From Chloroflexi bacterium CFX4 (GTDB taxonomy: Bacteria > Chloroflexota > Anaerolineae > Aggregatilineales > UBA2796): 64,000 bases of DNA. A program made the translations under genes and the position numbers. The DNA lies in NCBI GenBank assembly GCA_021404685.1, contig QWHC01000005.1, forward strand, positions 150,408 to 214,407. Reading direction: 5' to 3'. The notes beneath the pieces were generated by a model. That model was given only the letters and a program-made list of their open reading frames with translations, searched no databases and had not been told where the DNA came from. This document shows positions 16,667 to 25,160 of this stretch, in pieces. Position 1 is the stretch's first letter. Each line of letters opens with the position of its first letter.

Positions 16667-16925
16667 TGTAATCCTCCTCAGTCACTGTCTCCACAATCAA
16701 GCGGCGCATCCAAGCCTTTTGGTCAATTGGATACAAGTGAATTTTGCCGGGCGATTGATCGAGGATATGCTCAATTTTGAGCATCAATTCCTCTTGGTGT
16801 GTGCGGCTGAGCTGCCCAACAAAGGCACTGTACTGCACACGATCCAGACCATAATCAAGGCACGTATCGGCGATTTTCGTCCGCCGCCGATCATCGGTAA
16901 TATCGTAGATGAGCAGAATTCGCAT
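16638..16925 (-). CDS. cas2: CRISPR-associated protein Cas2
   Basis: A 95-residue ferredoxin-fold protein. The first strand ends in the conserved Asp (LLIYDITDDRRRTKIAD), followed by GLDRVQYSAFVG and, in the second half, KIHLYPID. These are standard Cas2 features. Cas2 forms the central dimer of the Cas1-Cas2 integrase, which captures and inserts spacers. It lies 15 bases after cas1 and overlaps cas4. The tail after KAWMRRL is a short variable extension. Confidence 0.93.
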   Translation of the reverse strand: MRILLIYDITDDRRRTKIADTCLDYGLDRVQYSAFVGQLSRTHQEELMLKIEHILDQSPGKIHLYPIDQKAWMRRLIVETVTEEDYSERDALTAD

Positions 16926-16940
16926 CAGGGCAATCCTCTG

Positions 16941-17966
16941 CTACCAGACGGCACGGTAGGGCAGATAGGTTTCCTGCTCACCGCGCAGATGAGCAGCCAA
17001 TTTGCGCGCCTGCCGTTGGATGATCAGTTCAATCGGAAAGCGTTCACCTTCGTAGCGCACAGTTGCCGTCAGGTGGAGTTTGATTTTTTCAGCAAAAGCG
17101 CGGCGCACCTCATCCTCTAGCCGCCCTTCTTCGGTCATCTTGATTGTAAAGCGGCGCGTGGCAAGCCCTACCACAAGGCGATCCACTGCCACACTGCGAA
17201 ATTCTTCCATCAGATCAAGCGTTAAGGAAGGTTTGCCCGGTCGATCCGCATGAAGAAAGCCTGCAAATGGATCAAGCCCGGCAAAAACTAAGGCACGCTC
17301 TACCTGCTTACGCAGCATTCCATAGCCATAGTTCAGTAGGCTGTTGATCGGATCAGTTGCGCCGCGTTTTTCTCGCACCGTCCAGCCGTAGTCATCAGGC
17401 ACAACCAGCCGCAGCATCTCCCAATAGTGTGTGGCTGCCAGCCCTTCATAGCCCATCAGGGCATCCCGAATTTCCTCAAGCGCTATGCCTTGCAGTGACT
17501 CTAAGTGGCGTGCCTGCTGGCTGACTTCAAGGGCGGCAGCTTGCAGGCGCTCATAGATTTCAGGCTCACTGTCCTTGCGCGATTTGGCAATGTATTTGAG
17601 TGTGGCAGCCTGATTGTTGATCTTGGCAGCCGCAATGGCAAGGCTGATGTGCGCGCCACGCCCGTCTTCATAGGCAGTGAGTTGCGCACGGCGTGTAAGC
17701 ACTGTGCCGCCTAAGCCCGCAGCGTAGAGTGACGCATAATGGTTACCCAGCCGATCTACAAAAAAGATGGGAATGCCGCGTTGGCAGCAAGCCTCAATGG
17801 CATCGGCGGAGATGCTGATACCCTTCGATGCAACAATCACGCTTTTGAGGTGCATCAGCGGTGCTTGCACCAACATCTGGTTTGCCTTGATCAATTGCAG
17901 CCGTTCGCTGTGCTTGCTAATGTGTGATCCATATGTATCCGCGTACAACTCTGAAACAATTGCCAT
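16941..17966 (-). CDS. cas1: CRISPR-associated integrase Cas1
   Basis: Cas1 with all three metal ligands visible: Glu174 in MGYEGLAATHYW, His239 in GFLHADRPGKPSL and Glu254 in LDLMEEFRSVAVDRLV. The open frame begins at 18026, but the ATG at 17966 has an AGGTAGGG site and starts with the usual first strand of the family (MAIVSELYADTYGSHI), giving 341 residues. This avoids 20 extra residues that would overlap cas6. Cas1 catalyses integration of spacers into the array. It works with Cas2 and Cas4 downstream. Confidence 0.93.
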   Translation of the reverse strand: MAIVSELYADTYGSHISKHSERLQLIKANQMLVQAPLMHLKSVIVASKGISISADAIEACCQRGIPIFFVDRLGNHYASLYAAGLGGTVLTRRAQLTAYEDGRGAHISLAIAAAKINNQAATLKYIAKSRKDSEPEIYERLQAAALEVSQQARHLESLQGIALEEIRDALMGYEGLAATHYWEMLRLVVPDDYGWTVREKRGATDPINSLLNYGYGMLRKQVERALVFAGLDPFAGFLHADRPGKPSLTLDLMEEFRSVAVDRLVVGLATRRFTIKMTEEGRLEDEVRRAFAEKIKLHLTATVRYEGERFPIELIIQRQARKLAAHLRGEQETYLPYRAVW

Positions 17967-18022
17967 CTCAATCCCTACCTCTCCAAGCAACCAGAATTCG
18001 ATCAAGCAGCCATGCCGCAGGC

Positions 18023-18985
18023 TCACTCCAAAATGAAGTAGCCGTCACCTTTAGGCGTGTTTTTGCCCACGTGCAGGCTCTGTCCCCACATAAGCCACTG
18101 CACCACTTCCCGCTGCGGAATACGCCAGCCTGCCCTGCCCACAAAACCGCCAATGGGTGATCCCTTGCCGCGCTTTTGGCTGAAGCTGGTCACATCCAGC
18201 CATTCGGTGCGCTCAAATAACATGCCCTCACGCTGAATGGCATCCCCTATTTCGCCGATTCGTTCCCATTCAGCACGCCAATCTGTCTGGGAAGGTATAT
18301 GTACGGCATCGGTACTGTAGTTTTCCACCAAAGATTGGGCGCGTTCGATCAGACGGCGCAGCAGCGTGCCTAAATGCGGGATGCGAACCAATTTTCCACC
18401 TTCGATCAGGCGCGTGGGACTGAGGAAATTAACCAAAATGCGATCTGTGCTTCGCATGGCTGTTTCGCGTACGATGCGGCGATGGCTGACGTGCAAGCGC
18501 GGGATAAAGACGCGCCCGTGATGCATGACATCGCGGCGGGTGCGGTTGAGTGGGTTATATTCAGCGACGCGCTCAAGCTCAAAGCGCCCGCGCCCTTGCC
18601 CAACGCCGTGCTGGCTGACGTGATGGACTGCCCGAAAAAGATAGGGTGCCATCATCAGCGCGTTCCCAAACAACGAGAGTCCGAACTCAAAACGCTGCCC
18701 ATTGCCATAGCGCGCATTAGGTGGCGGCGGCTCTACGGTAAAGGCGCGTGGAATGTTTCGCCCGCGTGGGTTGGTTTCGTCTTCCGCCTCCAGCAGTTGG
18801 CGCACTGGATCAAGCGGCATATTGGGAATGGGATCATTCGGGCTGAACAATTCAATCAGCGCGTGGTAGATCGCTCCGCGAATGGCTGTGCCGGGCTGCG
18901 CGCCGAAAGATATCCACTCACGCGCACGCCCTACGAACACATAGTGCTGCACAAAGAAATGATCCATCGGATGGCTAAGGGTCAT
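18023..18985 (-). CDS. cas6: CRISPR pre-crRNA endoribonuclease Cas6
   Basis: About 320 residues. The C-terminal region has the glycine-rich Cas6 signature (SPIGGFVGRAGW and later SLHVGKNTPKGDGYF) and the N-terminal half has a ferredoxin-like start with FGAQPGTAIRGAIYHALI. His residues in the C-terminal half (for example in RDVMHHGRVF and RLHVSHRR) could take part in cleavage but cannot be assigned. It cuts the repeat RNA to make crRNA. It begins at the stop of cas3 (TAGTGATG) and ends just before cas1. Confidence 0.85.
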   Translation of the reverse strand: MTLSHPMDHFFVQHYVFVGRAREWISFGAQPGTAIRGAIYHALIELFSPNDPIPNMPLDPVRQLLEAEDETNPRGRNIPRAFTVEPPPPNARYGNGQRFEFGLSLFGNALMMAPYLFRAVHHVSQHGVGQGRGRFELERVAEYNPLNRTRRDVMHHGRVFIPRLHVSHRRIVRETAMRSTDRILVNFLSPTRLIEGGKLVRIPHLGTLLRRLIERAQSLVENYSTDAVHIPSQTDWRAEWERIGEIGDAIQREGMLFERTEWLDVTSFSQKRGKGSPIGGFVGRAGWRIPQREVVQWLMWGQSLHVGKNTPKGDGYFILE

Positions 18986-18987
18986 CA

Positions 18988-21372
18988 CTAATCTGCCTCA
19001 TAGCTTTCAGCTTCAGAATGGATAAAAGGCGTGGTGAGGTCTAGCCCTTGCTCAGGCGTATAGGGCGCATCCACCACATAGAGAAACTGCTTGTATTTAC
19101 GCTGTATAGTAGGCTCAGACCATGCCTTGCTGTGGCGTTTCAGGCGATTCAACTGCCCATAAGAGATGGAAACCATTAGGGCTGATGCCTCCAAAAACTT
19201 GCCTTCCGCCAGCAGGCGATCATGATCATCAAGGAAACACATAGGCAGCACGTCAATACCGTCGAACATTTGATAGAACAACGCTTCCAGATCGCTGCTA
19301 TCAAATGGCGAAAGGTGCGTCAGAACATCACGCTCAAACTGTTGGGCATGTGTGGCATAGTCACGCTGCCAAGCTGCCAAAATCTCGCCTGTGTAGATGT
19401 TATCTAGCCATGTATTCACTTGTTGTTCGTGAATTGCTTGCCCATCCACGCTTTCCAGGCAGCACAACGCAGCAGCGATCAACTGCGGATCATAAACGTA
19501 CTTAACATTTTCGGGTTGATCGCGCAGCACATAAACATCTGCCAATGGTGCAGCTTTTCCACGCGCACGGTTCACCCGTCCAAAGCGCTGCAAAAGTGCC
19601 TCCAGCGGCGCAGCCTCTGTGTAAAGCGTGTCAAGATCAATGTTCAGGCTCACCTCAATCACTTGTGTGGCGATCACAATCGGCTTAGACGCCTGATCAC
19701 TTGCCACAGCACCGACGGCGGTGCGTGCGATAATTTCGTTCTCTTTACGCAGCCGATCTGTGCTGGTGAAGCGCCCATGCACCAGCAAAATATCGCTCGG
19801 ATCAACATGCGGCACCAACGTTTCATAGGCTTCTATAGCGCGGCGAACTGTGTTACAGCATATCAGCACCGATTTGCCCGCACGAAAATCAGCGAGAATG
19901 CGCGCCTGATTATCAGGCGAGAGCAGATCATCTGCCAAGAGGTGAACGCGGTGCCGCCGAAATTGCTCAAAGGTGCTTTCAGAGGCAATGATGTGCTGTA
20001 AATTGGGCAAAGCCTCTTGCAAGACGGCACGCACAGGACGCGGCATGGTAGCAGACATGATGAAAAACTTAGCGGCAAAGTAGGTCTGCAAAAAGCGGAT
20101 CAGCATAACGATCAGCGCCAACCGTTTTGGCTCATAGGCGTGAATCTCATCCAGCACAAAACATGCGCCATGCAAATCCGTCAGGAGTGACTCATAGCCC
20201 TTCAGTTTGTAGGCAGCCTTCAACAATTGGTATGGACTGTTGACATTGATCGGGAAATAGTGCAGCTTGGCAAGCTGGCGCTGCTGTTGGGCAAAACGGG
20301 CCGCCGCATCAGGATCATCTTCGCTGTGCAGTGCTTGATGATAGAGTGCTTGCAAGGCGCGGCTGTGCTGCAAGCCAATGCTTGTTTCAGGGAAAATGCC
20401 TGCCAAGCGCAGTTTCATGGCGTTCATGCTTGCCTGATAGGGCAGGCTGTAAAAAAAGCGCGGCGGCGGCGCGCCATCTAGCTGTGCCTGCCGCAGCAAC
20501 CAGAGCAGGGCAGCTTCCGTCTTGCCGCTGCCGGTTGGGCTGATCAACAAGGCTGAGCCTTGCGGGCTGTTTTGGGCTGCCACTTGATGATCGTAGAGTG
20601 GGTGTGGCGTAACGGGCGCTGCACTTGGTTGAATGCTTGGAAAGGGATCACTGTGTGCCGATCCACTGTGATCAGCAATCATGATTAGTCCACGCATGAG
20701 CGTGCCATAGGTTGCCTGCCGGGCATTCGTGCCGAATTTGAGCGAGTTTGTATATTGCCTCAGCGTTCGGATTGCATCATGAATCGCTTTAGGGCGAAGC
20801 ATGGCAAGTGCAGCCGCTTGGTCAGGCAGGCTGATCGGCTGGATATGCGGCGCAAAACCAAGTGCTTCTGCCCACACCATGCCATAGTCTGCCAACCAGC
20901 GGTAGAGCAACTGAGCATTTGCGGGACTCAGTTGCTGAATCAGCGCTGTGGCATCGTCGTCTTCCTCATCCCAAATATTTTTGCCATACTGCTTATAAAT
21001 CGCTTCAGCATCGCGGTGATGGCAAGCAATCAGGGCGATCACGGGCTGCCGATCTATGCTTTCTGATGGGAACAGCCAATCCACAAAGGATAGCGACAGC
21101 ACCTCATGGCGATAGTCAAAACGGCGCTGCTCACGGCGCATCACCTTCTGAAACCCATCGGCAGCCTTGCCGAAATCGTGCAGGAACGTTCCCCAGTATG
21201 CCTGATGCCACAGACGCGGATTGCCTGCCTGCGCTGCCAAATGCGGGCGCAACCGCAATTGGTCAGCAAGGCGAGAAAGCACATGCCATGTATGCATAAC
21301 GAGGCTTTCTTTCGGTTTCGTTTTGGCAAGAAGCCCGTGTAGGTCATCGTCGAGAGGCGGCATTGTGACCAT
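18988..21372 (-). CDS. cas3: CRISPR-associated helicase-nuclease Cas3 (HD and helicase fused)
   Basis: A 794-residue fusion. The N-terminal HD nuclease shows GTFLHDFGKAADGFQ (about residues 60-75) and IACHHRD. The helicase has Walker A SPTGSGKTEAALLWLLR (about 280), DEIHAYEPKRL as the DExH box (about 405), MSATMPRP, and QVIEVSLNIDLD with QRFGRVNRARG near 610-640. It degrades target DNA after Cascade binding. The ATG at 21372 (AAAGGATCG site) is preferred over 21402. All key motifs are intact, so the enzyme is predicted active. Confidence 0.93.
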   Translation of the reverse strand: MVTMPPLDDDLHGLLAKTKPKESLVMHTWHVLSRLADQLRLRPHLAAQAGNPRLWHQAYWGTFLHDFGKAADGFQKVMRREQRRFDYRHEVLSLSFVDWLFPSESIDRQPVIALIACHHRDAEAIYKQYGKNIWDEEDDDATALIQQLSPANAQLLYRWLADYGMVWAEALGFAPHIQPISLPDQAAALAMLRPKAIHDAIRTLRQYTNSLKFGTNARQATYGTLMRGLIMIADHSGSAHSDPFPSIQPSAAPVTPHPLYDHQVAAQNSPQGSALLISPTGSGKTEAALLWLLRQAQLDGAPPPRFFYSLPYQASMNAMKLRLAGIFPETSIGLQHSRALQALYHQALHSEDDPDAAARFAQQQRQLAKLHYFPINVNSPYQLLKAAYKLKGYESLLTDLHGACFVLDEIHAYEPKRLALIVMLIRFLQTYFAAKFFIMSATMPRPVRAVLQEALPNLQHIIASESTFEQFRRHRVHLLADDLLSPDNQARILADFRAGKSVLICCNTVRRAIEAYETLVPHVDPSDILLVHGRFTSTDRLRKENEIIARTAVGAVASDQASKPIVIATQVIEVSLNIDLDTLYTEAAPLEALLQRFGRVNRARGKAAPLADVYVLRDQPENVKYVYDPQLIAAALCCLESVDGQAIHEQQVNTWLDNIYTGEILAAWQRDYATHAQQFERDVLTHLSPFDSSDLEALFYQMFDGIDVLPMCFLDDHDRLLAEGKFLEASALMVSISYGQLNRLKRHSKAWSEPTIQRKYKQFLYVVDAPYTPEQGLDLTTPFIHSEAESYEAD

Positions 21373-21452
21373 GGAAAACGATCCTTTCAGCCCGTTTGGC
21401 AAACTGTGTTTGCTCGGTGCGCTTGAGAAGTGCCTCTAAGCGCACCTGATAG

Positions 21453-22178
21453 CTAGACAAAACGATGAAAGATCAGCCCGCGGTAGAGACCCTCATAGGT
21501 GGCGTATGGTTCTTCGTCATTCACGTCTGTATCCACCCAAAATTCGAGCGGCGGTGTGTCTCCCACCAGCAGTGGCACAGTGGGCAATTCATCATCAGGA
21601 TATTTGACCCGATCCTTGAGGATTGCATACTGTCCCCAGCTTGGTTGGCGCGTGTATGGATCAATGAACTTCGCCATGGTCACGGCAATGGTGCGCCGAA
21701 ACAAGGCAGCGTAGGCTTGTGGGATCAGGGTATGCTCAAAATATGCTGCCTCTGCGCGGTGAAGGGTGACTTCCTTCACCGATTCGTAGGTCATCAAGTC
21801 CTGTGAGCGCCCTAACGCCACCGGATAGCGCGGATTCAGGAGATATTCCAGGTAGCTGACAGGCGAGATGTATAGCGTTAGCTTTGGGTTGAACAACAAC
21901 TCACGCTGGAACGGATTCGCCTGCAAGTACGGCATCTCAAGGTGAATATGTTCCAAATCCCTGAACTTTGCCTCATAGGTAAAATGCAGGGCAAAGGTTA
22001 CTGCTTCACGCGCATCCAAGTCACGCTTGCCAACTGCGCTGCACAGATGCCCATAGATGGTGGAAGGCGGCGGCATTTCGTAGGTCGGCTGCACCTGCTG
22101 CACAAAGTGCGGATAGCGAAAGGACGTGACAGCACCTTTCAAAACCACCTTCACCACTTGGCGCGTTGTTTCGCTCAT
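21453..22178 (-). CDS. cas5: Cascade subunit Cas5 (type I-B like)
   Basis: A RAMP-fold protein of 241 residues. It starts VVKVVLKGAVTSFRYPHF, the usual first strand, and then has PPPSTIYGHLCSAVG, a helix typical of Cas5. It binds the 5' handle of crRNA in Cascade. The frame is open to 22250, but the ATG at 22178 has an AGGAGCGCC site and avoids overlap with cas7, so I use it. It lies between cas7 and cas3. Confidence 0.88.
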   Translation of the reverse strand: MSETTRQVVKVVLKGAVTSFRYPHFVQQVQPTYEMPPPSTIYGHLCSAVGKRDLDAREAVTFALHFTYEAKFRDLEHIHLEMPYLQANPFQRELLFNPKLTLYISPVSYLEYLLNPRYPVALGRSQDLMTYESVKEVTLHRAEAAYFEHTLIPQAYAALFRRTIAVTMAKFIDPYTRQPSWGQYAILKDRVKYPDDELPTVPLLVGDTPPLEFWVDTDVNDEEPYATYEGLYRGLIFHRFV

Positions 22179-22200
22179 TGTGAGGCGCTCCTCTGCTCGT

Positions 22201-23280
22201 TTAGCCAAGCCATCCCGAATTTTCTGCAATCGCCTCAGAGAGCGCGCCAAAGACTTCTATGGGCGTGCCGCGATAGAGCAACCCATTTACATCTTCGGCA
22301 AGCTGATCCAGCTTCGCCTCTTGCTCTGGTGCATAGCCGGGACGCCAGCCGATGCAAATCGGTGAAAGGAACTGATCACGGCTGCTGCGGACGGTTTTCT
22401 CAAACGCCTCGTGGTTGAAGAAGGCTGCGCCGTCCTTCTCGCCGAACAGGTAATTAAAGGGATGGTTGCCATAGCGCGTGATGGCTGCAATTGCCACTAC
22501 TGGCGAAACATCTGTGTAGTGCAGCGTTTGTTTGGCGCCGCCCTGCACCAATGGAATCGCTTCAATCAGGCGGCGCACACGGCGCACGCGCTCTGCCAGT
22601 GGCAAGCGGTAAGCACGTTCTTGCGGAATGTGTTCCAACCCTGCCTCCTCTGCCAGCTTGCGGCGGACGCTATCTATGTTTTGGTAGCCAGTGCGTCGGC
22701 TATAGGTGAACACACCTGCATTTGCCAAATCCAGCGAGAGCAGCCCTTGCAGCGTGGCGCGGTAGAACTGATGCTCAAAGGGTGCTGGATCACCTTCTTG
22801 GCGTGCCATCACGCCAAAATCGGCGGTTAAAATCACCGGTGCAACCGCGACAAAGGTGCTTACCCGCAAGGGCGACATACGCGTGAGCGCGTTACCATCG
22901 TCCTTCTCCTCACCCATTGGCGTCATGCTCTTGAACGCCTCATCCTCTCCACGTGCTTTTTTCGCCTTGCTGCCCGGCGCACGCATATAGCCAAGCAAAT
23001 CATCATCCCAATAGTGGATTGGATTAGCGTCAGTGTATGCCACCTTTTCCTCACGGTAAATGGGTGACATCACCCAACCTTGTGGGTCTTGCTCCAGCGA
23101 ACGACGCAGCCAACGGCGGTATGCTTGCGCCGAGACGTAAGGATAACTGCCACTGCCACGCTTCTGGATGAACTTGACGGCGGTGGTGTTTTGGGTGCGC
23201 GCATTCGGTATTTCCTCGCCAGAGTTGTTCAGGGCGCTGGCCGGCGCATCAATAATAAGCAGTACGGTTAGATAAGCCAT
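22201..23280 (-). CDS. cas7: Cascade backbone subunit Cas7 (Cst2/DevR family)
   Basis: A 359-residue DevR/Cst2-type Cas7. It starts MAYLTVLLIIDAPASALNNS, followed by a typical GSYPYVSAQAYRRWLRRSL block (about 43-61) that opens the RNA-binding thumb, and SPLRVSTFVAVAPV (about 135-148). Multiple copies coat the crRNA spacer. The ATG at 23280 has an AAAGGA site and is preferred over 23304. The Cst2 match is the main reason for assigning a type I-B system of the Tneap kind. Confidence 0.9.
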   Translation of the reverse strand: MAYLTVLLIIDAPASALNNSGEEIPNARTQNTTAVKFIQKRGSGSYPYVSAQAYRRWLRRSLEQDPQGWVMSPIYREEKVAYTDANPIHYWDDDLLGYMRAPGSKAKKARGEDEAFKSMTPMGEEKDDGNALTRMSPLRVSTFVAVAPVILTADFGVMARQEGDPAPFEHQFYRATLQGLLSLDLANAGVFTYSRRTGYQNIDSVRRKLAEEAGLEHIPQERAYRLPLAERVRRVRRLIEAIPLVQGGAKQTLHYTDVSPVVAIAAITRYGNHPFNYLFGEKDGAAFFNHEAFEKTVRSSRDQFLSPICIGWRPGYAPEQEAKLDQLAEDVNGLLYRGTPIEVFGALSEAIAENSGWLG

Positions 23281-23318
23281 GGTGAGACAATCCTTTCTAT
23301 TCAAACTAGGGGCATTCG

Positions 23319-24812
23319 TTATTCAGCGTCCGAGTCCGTTGTGCTTTCTGGCTCAAGGGCATCGGCAAGTTCGGCGAGTTTGTGCGTGTGATGGAGCTGC
23401 TCAAAAATGCGGATGAGCAACAAATCGCGTGCCAGATTCCAGTCCGTCCGTTCAAAGTCCTCGCTTTCCTCAAACACCTTGATGTAGGTATCAAAGGGGA
23501 CAAGTGGCTCAGCGCCACCGCCGCGCTGCTGGGCAATAGTTCGCAACAGTGCTAGGCGGAATGCTTGGTAGCGTGTGGCATTGTAAAGCACTTTGAGCAG
23601 CCGACGGTCATCGTGCTGGCGAATATATTCGGCAAGGCTATCGCCCAGTTCGCGGATTTTATCAATGCGTGCTTTTTCCATATTCATCATCCTCCTCAGA
23701 AACAGATCGGTGATCTCCCAAGAGACTAAATCGCTTTCGCGGCGCAGATCGTAAGTGCCGCGCACGTCGTTTTTGAGCGCCTTCAGTGGCTGGCGCAGAA
23801 TGTAGGTACGCAGAAAGGCGCGTGCGTTTTGCGGCAGGCTGAATAAGTCTTCGTAGAGGAAGTTGCGCCGCGTGATTTTCGGTTTTTCCTCTTGAAGTTC
23901 CTCTTGCTCGCTTTTCTCCTCTTGCCAAGCACGCCCAACAATCGCTTGCCACGCAGTGCGGCGTGATCCTCTGTTTGCCTCGCGCACGAAAGCCACCACA
24001 GGCGATGGCAGGCTGTAGATATCCATCTTGGCGTCTTGCCCACTGTTCGAGAAGTGGTAGGCAGTCAGCGATGGAATGCGATACTCATAGTCGCCGTCGC
24101 TTCGCGTATCAATTACATCAACGAGCAGGTCAATCAGGCGTGTTTTGAAGGATGAGATGTTCGGAAAGCCTATCATGGTGCCTTGTGCCGCCAAGCTCAG
24201 AAAGGCGATGTTCTTCTCATAGTTGCGGCGTGCGATGCCAAAGGCGAGCGTTGGATCATCGCTCTCGACTGCCAGCAGGCGTCCTTGGCTGATCACGCAG
24301 CCAAGCGGCATGGCATGGATTGCCAGCAGCGCCAGATCGCTCACCGGCACGCCTGCCATGCCAAGCCCACCAAAATTGATGACGCCGCGCCCGTTGAGCA
24401 TCGGGAACATATCACGGCTGACGCGTAAATAAGCGGGCTTGCCCGTGAAGGCGCACGGCGGTGCATCTGCGACATCACGCAGCACCATTGCACGGTATTC
24501 AGGTTTATCAAGGGCGCGCACAATTGGCTCAAGATCAAGGTGTTGGTGTCCGCGCAGCACCAAATCTGCCCATGCGCGGCGCTTGTGCGCGAACTTCGGT
24601 CCGTCAAAGGCTGCTTGCGTGAAGCCAGAATTCGGAAAGACAATGCCTTGCGCCAAGTTTCGCCCAATGCCCGACGAATAAATCTGCGCCAATTGATCGG
24701 CGATGGCATCTAGATGCTGCGGCGTAACCTGTGATGGCGACTCCACACCGGCGAAGGCGGTGATGGTGTGAATGCCAACATCCACTAACACATGGTTGGT
24801 TAATTCAAGCAT
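23319..24812 (-). CDS. cas8: Cascade large subunit Cas8 (Cst1-like)
   Basis: A 497-residue protein in the Cas8 position, first gene of the operon. It begins MLELTNHVLVDVGIHTITAF and has a long helical C-terminal half, consistent with Cst1 (Cas8b). Cst1 proteins often carry a CxxC...CxxC zinc site; here only CAFTGKPAY near residue 119 remains, so the zinc site is degenerate. It should recognise the PAM and start R-loop formation. The start overlaps the end of a short upstream frame by 13 bases. Assignment rests on context and overall form rather than on a sharp motif. Confidence 0.78.
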   Translation of the reverse strand: MLELTNHVLVDVGIHTITAFAGVESPSQVTPQHLDAIADQLAQIYSSGIGRNLAQGIVFPNSGFTQAAFDGPKFAHKRRAWADLVLRGHQHLDLEPIVRALDKPEYRAMVLRDVADAPPCAFTGKPAYLRVSRDMFPMLNGRGVINFGGLGMAGVPVSDLALLAIHAMPLGCVISQGRLLAVESDDPTLAFGIARRNYEKNIAFLSLAAQGTMIGFPNISSFKTRLIDLLVDVIDTRSDGDYEYRIPSLTAYHFSNSGQDAKMDIYSLPSPVVAFVREANRGSRRTAWQAIVGRAWQEEKSEQEELQEEKPKITRRNFLYEDLFSLPQNARAFLRTYILRQPLKALKNDVRGTYDLRRESDLVSWEITDLFLRRMMNMEKARIDKIRELGDSLAEYIRQHDDRRLLKVLYNATRYQAFRLALLRTIAQQRGGGAEPLVPFDTYIKVFEESEDFERTDWNLARDLLLIRIFEQLHHTHKLAELADALEPESTTDSDAE

Positions 24813-25003
24813 GGGTAGCTGCTTCCCTCCTCACTATAGGCTTCATCACAACATAAATGTGAACACGGTAGCCAATACTCTTGAATGCGCTTGATTGCCA
24901 AGGAAAGTAACTTAATACCTTCTTCGACATCACCTTCACAGAAATAACTTTGTTTTTTCGATGATACCCAATATCCACCACATAAAATTATAATCCATAT
25001 CGT
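24800..25003 (-). CDS. Possible small Cys-rich leader ORF overlapping cas8 (no standard start)
   Basis: On the minus strand a 67-codon frame runs from after a TGA at 25004-25006 to TAA at 24800-24802, overlapping the cas8 start codon. The translation looks protein-like: LCGGYWVSSKKQSYFCEGD, EEGIKLLSLAIKRIQEYW, then SHLCCDEAYSEEG, with seven Cys. No ATG, GTG or TTG opens it. The nearest ATGs (such as 24993-24995) are in the neighbouring frame, next to a TTTTATG and a run of six A. It may be a translated leader reached by frameshift or from ATT, a decayed gene, or chance. The position inside the cas leader makes coupling to cas8 possible. Confidence 0.3.
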   Translation of the reverse strand, partial: TIWIIILCGGYWVSSKKQSYFCEGDVEEGIKLLSLAIKRIQEYWLPCSHLCCDEAYSEEGSSYPCLN

Positions 25004-25011
25004 TCACTTTT

Positions 25012-25081
25012 ACCCTAGTGGATTGTGGTTACAGAACACATTGCATAGGGTTAGTCTAGCGCATTCTGCCAAGCCTGTCAA
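25012..25081 (-). promoter_or_regulatory. cas operon promoter with start-site palindrome
   Basis: Read on the minus strand: TTGACA (25076-25081), an exact 17-base spacer and TAGACT (25053-25058), close to the sigma-70 consensus. Directly downstream an imperfect inverted repeat covers the predicted start: TAGGGT/ACCCTA ends at 25046-25051 and 25012-25017, with an inner TGTG/CACA pair at 25024-25027 and 25037-25040. It could be a repressor operator or an RNA hairpin at the 5' end. The untranslated leader to cas8 would be about 235 bases. Confidence 0.65.
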
Positions 25082-25160
25082 GGGCAATTTTTGTGACGAC
25101 GTTCTAGTATCACCTCTTTCATTATTCCCCTTGCCAATACACTTTGTTGAGAGGTAAACT

